Program-made: the position numbers and the translations under genes | Part shown: positions 22,415-25,781 of the stretch, piece after piece | Position numbering within the stretch: position 1 is the first letter of the stretch | How the letters are laid out: each line of letters begins with the position of its first letter | Notes under the pieces: model-generated | What the model was told of the DNA's origin: nothing | Databases searched by the model: none | Seen by the model: the letters and a program-made list of their open reading frames with translations, nothing else | From: Bacillota bacterium | GTDB lineage: Bacteria > Bacillota > Clostridia > Peptostreptococcales > Anaerovoracaceae | NCBI GenBank assembly: GCA_016302925.1 | Contig: JAEDMR010000003.1 | Location: forward strand, 1 to 25,781 | Length of the DNA: 25,781 bases | Direction: 5' to 3'

Positions 22415-24646
22415 ATGAGAAAAGAATGGGAAGGTTTCGTGCCTGGACGCTGGACTGAACAGATCGATGTGGAAGAATTTATTACGTTAAACTATCATCC
22501 GTATGATGGTGATGACAGCTTCCTGGCAGGTCCGACTGCAAGAACGACCGAATGCTCCAACAGAGTAAAGGAACTGCTGGTAGAAGAGAGAAAGGCCGGC
22601 GGCACTCTGAAGGTTGATGCAAGCAGAATCATGAGAATCAATGCATTTGAACCGGGTTACATCATTCCTGGCAAGGATGTCATCGTTGGTCTGCAGACAG
22701 ATGAGCCTCTGAAGAGAGGTATCTGCCCGTTCGGCGGCATCAAGATGGTAAGAGAAGAAGTTGCAGAATATGGCGAGAAGCTGCCGGAAGAAATCGACAG
22801 AATGTTTGATTACATCACGACTCACAACGATGGTGTGTTCAAGGCATATTCCAAGGAAATGAAGCAGGTTAGACATCTGGGATACATTACCGGTCTTCCT
22901 GATGCATACGGCAGAGGCAGAATCATCGGCGACTACAGAAGAGCTGCTCTGTACGGTATCGATTACCTGATCGAAGAAAAGGAAAAGGATCACGAGCTGA
23001 TCGCTTCCAGACACGTAATGAACGAAGAAAACATCAGAACCTCTGAAGAAGTATTCAACGAAATCAAGGCTCTGAAGAATATCAAGAAGATGGCTGAAAG
23101 CTACGGCTACGACATTTCCGGACCGGCGAAGGACGTAAAGGAAGCAATCCAGTGGACTTACTTCGCATACCTGGCAGGTATCAAGGAAGAAAACGGTGCG
23201 GCAATGTCCGTCGGCAGAACTTCCACCTTCATCGACATCTATGCAGAAAGAGACCTGGCAAACGGCGTTTACACCGAAGAACAGATCCAGGAATTCGTAG
23301 ATGACTACATTCTGAAGCTGAGAGTAGCAAGACACCTGAGAACCAATGAATACAACGAACTGTTCGGCGGAGACCCGATGTGGATCACCGAAGGTATCGG
23401 CGGTATGGGTCTCGACGGAAGACATAAAGTAACCAAGAACTCCTACAGAGTACTTCAGACGCTGTACAACCTGGGACCTGCACCGGAACCAAACCTGACT
23501 GTTCTGTGGTCCAAGGATCTGCCGGAACCGTTCAAGAGATTCTGTGCACAGGTTTCCATCGATACGGACTCCATTCAGTACGAAAACGATGACAAGATGC
23601 GTCCGGCCTACGGCGAAGACTACTCCATCGCATGCTGCGTATCCGCAATTCAGATGGGTCAGCAGATGCAGTTCTTCGGCGCTCGCTGCAACCTGGCGAA
23701 GATCCTGCTGCTGGGCTTAAACGGTGGTATCGACGAAAGAACCGGCGAACACGTTGGTCCGCAGATGGAACCGGTTGGCGACGGCCCGATCGATTACGAA
23801 GACGCATGGAACAGATTCAACATCTATCTGGAATGGCTGTGCGAACTGTATGTAAACATCATGAACATCATCCACTTCATGCATGACAAGTACGACTTCG
23901 AAAGCTCCCAGATGGCATTCCTGAACTCCGAAGTAAAGAGACTGATGGCATTCGGTGTAGCCGGCTTCTCCGTAGCAGCTGACTCCCTGTCTGCAATCAA
24001 GTATGCAAAGGTATATCCGATCAGAGATGAAAACGGCGTTATCGTTGATTACAGAACGGAAGGCGAATTCCCTAAGTATGGTAACGATGATGACAGAGTA
24101 GACGAAATCGCAGTGAAGATTTCCGAAAGAACCATCGAAGAACTGAGAAAGCACCCGACTTACAGAAATGCTGTACACACTCTGTCCGTACTGACCATCA
24201 CTTCCAACGTAATGTATGGTAAGAAGACAGGTAACACTCCAGACGGAAGAAGAGCTGGTACTCCGTTTGCTCCTGGTGCAAACCCAATGCACGAAAGAGA
24301 CAGCCATGGTGCAGTTGCTTCCCTGAACTCTGTATCCAAGATTGACTGGGATACCTGTCAGGATGGTGTTTCCAACACCTTCTCCATCACTCCGGAAGCT
24401 CTGGGTAAGGAAAGAGAAGAAAGAAAGGATACTCTGGTAAACCTGCTGAACGGTTACTTCAACAGAGGTGCACATCACCTGAACGTAAACGTACTGAACA
24501 GAAGCCTGCTGGAAGATGCATATGAAAATCCTGAAAAGTATCCAAGCTTAACCGTACGTGTATCCGGATACGCAGTAAGATTCAATGCTCTGTCCAAGAA
24601 CCACCAGAAGGAAGTTATCGCAAGAACCTTCCATCAGTCCATCTAA
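22415..24646 (+). CDS. pflB: Pyruvate formate-lyase (formate C-acetyltransferase)
   Basis: A 743-residue glycyl-radical enzyme converting pyruvate and CoA to acetyl-CoA and formate under anoxia. The diagnostic pair of active-site cysteines is Cys407-Cys408 in YSIACCVSA. The radical glycine is Gly718 in RVSGYAVRFNALSKNHQ near the C-terminus. ICPFGGIKMV, GRTSTFIDIY and GVAGFSVAADSLSAIKYAK also match true PFL; the double cysteine argues against diol dehydratase or choline lyase relatives. Full length. The ribosome binding site GAGGGAGG is strong and codon use is heavily AGA/GAA-biased, as for an abundant protein. The activase gene follows after a hairpin-containing gap. Confidence 0.97.
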   Translation: MRKEWEGFVPGRWTEQIDVEEFITLNYHPYDGDDSFLAGPTARTTECSNRVKELLVEERKAGGTLKVDASRIMRINAFEPGYIIPGKDVIVGLQTDEPLKRGICPFGGIKMVREEVAEYGEKLPEEIDRMFDYITTHNDGVFKAYSKEMKQVRHLGYITGLPDAYGRGRIIGDYRRAALYGIDYLIEEKEKDHELIASRHVMNEENIRTSEEVFNEIKALKNIKKMAESYGYDISGPAKDVKEAIQWTYFAYLAGIKEENGAAMSVGRTSTFIDIYAERDLANGVYTEEQIQEFVDDYILKLRVARHLRTNEYNELFGGDPMWITEGIGGMGLDGRHKVTKNSYRVLQTLYNLGPAPEPNLTVLWSKDLPEPFKRFCAQVSIDTDSIQYENDDKMRPAYGEDYSIACCVSAIQMGQQMQFFGARCNLAKILLLGLNGGIDERTGEHVGPQMEPVGDGPIDYEDAWNRFNIYLEWLCELYVNIMNIIHFMHDKYDFESSQMAFLNSEVKRLMAFGVAGFSVAADSLSAIKYAKVYPIRDENGVIVDYRTEGEFPKYGNDDDRVDEIAVKISERTIEELRKHPTYRNAVHTLSVLTITSNVMYGKKTGNTPDGRRAGTPFAPGANPMHERDSHGAVASLNSVSKIDWDTCQDGVSNTFSITPEALGKEREERKDTLVNLLNGYFNRGAHHLNVNVLNRSLLEDAYENPEKYPSLTVRVSGYAVRFNALSKNHQKEVIARTFHQSI

Positions 24647-24689
24647 TTGGAAAATCCGATTCCTTGATAAAAATATAAAAATGATGTAA

Positions 24690-24730
24690 ACTATATGAGG
24701 TGCCTGCGAAGAGTGGGCACCTCATATAGT
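24690..24730 (+). repeat. Perfect 15-bp hairpin between pflB and pflA
   Basis: Arms at 24690-24704 and 24716-24730 are perfect complements around an 11-base loop. On the plus strand no T tract follows (ATAAAAG), so it is not a standard terminator. It ends 21 bases before the pflA start. A stability or processing element that sets pflB above pflA is the simplest reading. Confidence 0.75.
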
Positions 24731-24751
24731 ATAAAAGAAAGGGGTTTGGCG

Positions 24752-25495
24752 ATGAAAGGCAGAATCCATTCCATTGAAACATTTGGAGCAGTAGACGGAC
24801 CGGGAATCCGGACCGTATTTTTCATGCAGGGATGTCCGGCAAGGTGTCTGTACTGTCACAATCCGGATTCCTGGAAGACCGATGGCGGTAAGGATATAGA
24901 GATCGAGGAAATTGTACACTGGGCTGTCAGAGGAATCCCGTATTACGGGAATAAGGGCGGCGTTACCTTTTCCGGCGGAGAGCCTCTGATGCAGGGCGAA
25001 TTCCTGATTCAGGCCATGGAAGCGCTGAAAAAAGAAGGCATCGAAAGCGCCCTGGATATCAGCGGTACATACGTGGATGAGTTTACCCACGATGCTCTTG
25101 CTGCCTGTGATCTGGTTCTTCTGGATATCAAGCATCCGGATCCGGAGCGGTTTGAAATTATCACCGGCAGGAATCAGGATACGCTGTTTGAAGTCATCGA
25201 TATGATGAATGAACTGGAGAAACCTTGCTGGATCCGCCATGTGGTCGTACCGGACATTAACGATACTGACGAAGACATTGAGGCTCTGAATCATTTTATC
25301 GAGAGGATACATAATATTCAGAAGGTGGAACTGCTGGGCTATCATACCATGGCAGTGAATAAATACGGCAAGCTCGGCATTACCTATCGTTTGAAGGGTG
25401 TTCCGCCTATGGGCGGTGAAAAGCTGCAGCATCTGCGCAGTCTGGTCAAGCTGCCTGCCGATGCAGTGAGCCGGGTGTCCATCGAGACGAAATAA
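24752..25495 (+). CDS. pflA: Pyruvate formate-lyase activating enzyme
   Basis: A 247-residue radical SAM enzyme that abstracts hydrogen from the PFL glycine, creating the catalytic radical. The cluster motif CxxxCxxC is Cys28, Cys32 and Cys35 in GCPARCLYCHNPDSW; GGEP is at 75-78 (TFSGGEPLMQ), and VLLDIKHPD and WIRHVVVPDIND follow, as in the family. ATG 24752 is chosen because AAGAAAGGGG precedes it and MKGRIHSIETFGAVDGPGIR is the usual N-terminus; an upstream in-frame ATG (24695) would start inside the hairpin. The length is normal. It is followed by a strong terminator. Confidence 0.96.
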   Translation: MKGRIHSIETFGAVDGPGIRTVFFMQGCPARCLYCHNPDSWKTDGGKDIEIEEIVHWAVRGIPYYGNKGGVTFSGGEPLMQGEFLIQAMEALKKEGIESALDISGTYVDEFTHDALAACDLVLLDIKHPDPERFEIITGRNQDTLFEVIDMMNELEKPCWIRHVVVPDINDTDEDIEALNHFIERIHNIQKVELLGYHTMAVNKYGKLGITYRLKGVPPMGGEKLQHLRSLVKLPADAVSRVSIETK

Positions 25496-25544
25496 GAAAC
25501 AATCCGATACACAAAATAGAAAATCATATAAGAATGATACATAA

Positions 25545-25571
25545 AAAATCCCCGGCGGTGCCGGGGATTTT
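25545..25571 (+). terminator. Bidirectional terminator after pflA
   Basis: A perfect 12-bp stem (25545-25556 with 25560-25571) with a GGT loop. The plus-strand read ends in TTTTCTTG; the minus-strand read ends in a longer run of Us. It lies between pflA and the convergent minus-strand gene at the right edge and can serve both. Confidence 0.88.
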
Positions 25572-25619
25572 CTTGTAGATTAATTTTGTTTTCGAAATAC
25601 TTTTCAAATCGAAGTAGAA

Positions 25620-25781
25620 TTAAGCTTCCATTGCTTTCAGAGCAGCCTGCTTTTCCGCTTCTCTCTGTTCCAGAATTCTCTGATATTCTTCTTCTGTCAT
25701 CTTCTCCATGGTGATGCCGACGTATCCGAAGACAATGGATATGATCGGGTTAATCCAGTTGAGGATCGCATACGGAATGTA
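25620..25781 (-). CDS. C-terminal end of a membrane protein, possibly NhaC-type antiporter (partial)
   Basis: The frame enters from the right edge and ends at TAA (complement of 25620-25622), giving 53 residues. YIPYAILNWINPIISIVFGYVGITM is a last membrane segment, followed by a charged tail (EKMTEEEYQRILEQREAEKQ) that should be cytoplasmic. The P-Y-A-x-x-N-x-x-x-P-I-x-S pattern resembles the C-terminal end of NhaC-family Na+/H+ antiporters as I remember them, but 53 residues are too few to be sure. It terminates at the hairpin shared with pflA. Confidence 0.6.
   Translation of the reverse strand, partial: YIPYAILNWINPIISIVFGYVGITMEKMTEEEYQRILEQREAEKQAALKAMEA

Noticed and set aside
24690..24730. 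Terminator of pflB
   Set aside because: The stem is followed by ATAAAAG and not a T tract on the plus strand, and pflA begins 21 bases later.

Overview
The window looks like chromosomal DNA of a fermentative, anaerobic Gram-positive bacterium, most likely a Clostridia-type Firmicute (inference). The grounds are strong AGGAGG-type ribosome binding sites, the arginine deiminase pathway, pyruvate formate-lyase with its activase, a glycine riboswitch, AhrC/ArgR-like ARG boxes, an MreB/Mbl homologue and many U-tailed hairpin terminators. No phage genes, insertion sequences, rRNA, tRNA or CRISPR array were seen.

Layout. 1-3.8 kb: the 3' end of an unknown gene; a secreted/membrane protein of unknown function on the minus strand; a divergent exported transglutaminase-like protein with PG-binding-like and FN3 domains; an MreB/Mbl-type actin homologue with its own promoter. 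3.8-6.5 kb: a THUMP-type RNA methyltransferase, then a MocR/GntR-type regulator whose aminotransferase domain has lost the PLP lysine. 6.6-10 kb: the arginine deiminase genes in the order arcB, arcA, arcC, with a terminator-like hairpin after arcC. 10.1-11.9 kb: thiamine pyrophosphokinase and an Rpn/PD-(D/E)XK-type protein with a coiled-coil tail. 11.9-13.7 kb (minus): an AGCS amino-acid:sodium symporter behind a single-aptamer glycine riboswitch with an expression-platform terminator. 13.7-16.4 kb (minus): argG and argH; argG is broken by a frameshifting deletion. 16.4-20.9 kb: carA and carB, divergent from argGH across a control region holding ARG-box-like sites. 20.9-21.9 kb (minus): an AI-2E family membrane protein. 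21.95-22.4 kb: a gene-poor stretch with degenerate repeats, tiny coupled ORFs, a terminator and the structured pflB leader. 22.4-25.5 kb: pflB and pflA separated by a perfect 15-bp hairpin. End: the 3' end of a minus-strand membrane protein, possibly an NhaC-type antiporter.

How it works together. The arc genes convert arginine to ornithine, ammonia and CO2 with ATP formation; carAB makes carbamoyl phosphate biosynthetically; argG and argH would convert citrulline and aspartate to arginine. With argG broken by a loss of about 20 nt, this strain probably cannot remake arginine from citrulline unless another argG exists, which fits use of external arginine as an energy source (inference). pflBA gives formate and acetyl-CoA from pyruvate under anoxia. 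The most distinctive observations are the lysine-less MocR protein beside the arc genes, the argG lesion under apparently intact arginine-type control, the single glycine riboswitch on a transporter, and the unexplained transcript-like segment upstream of pflB.
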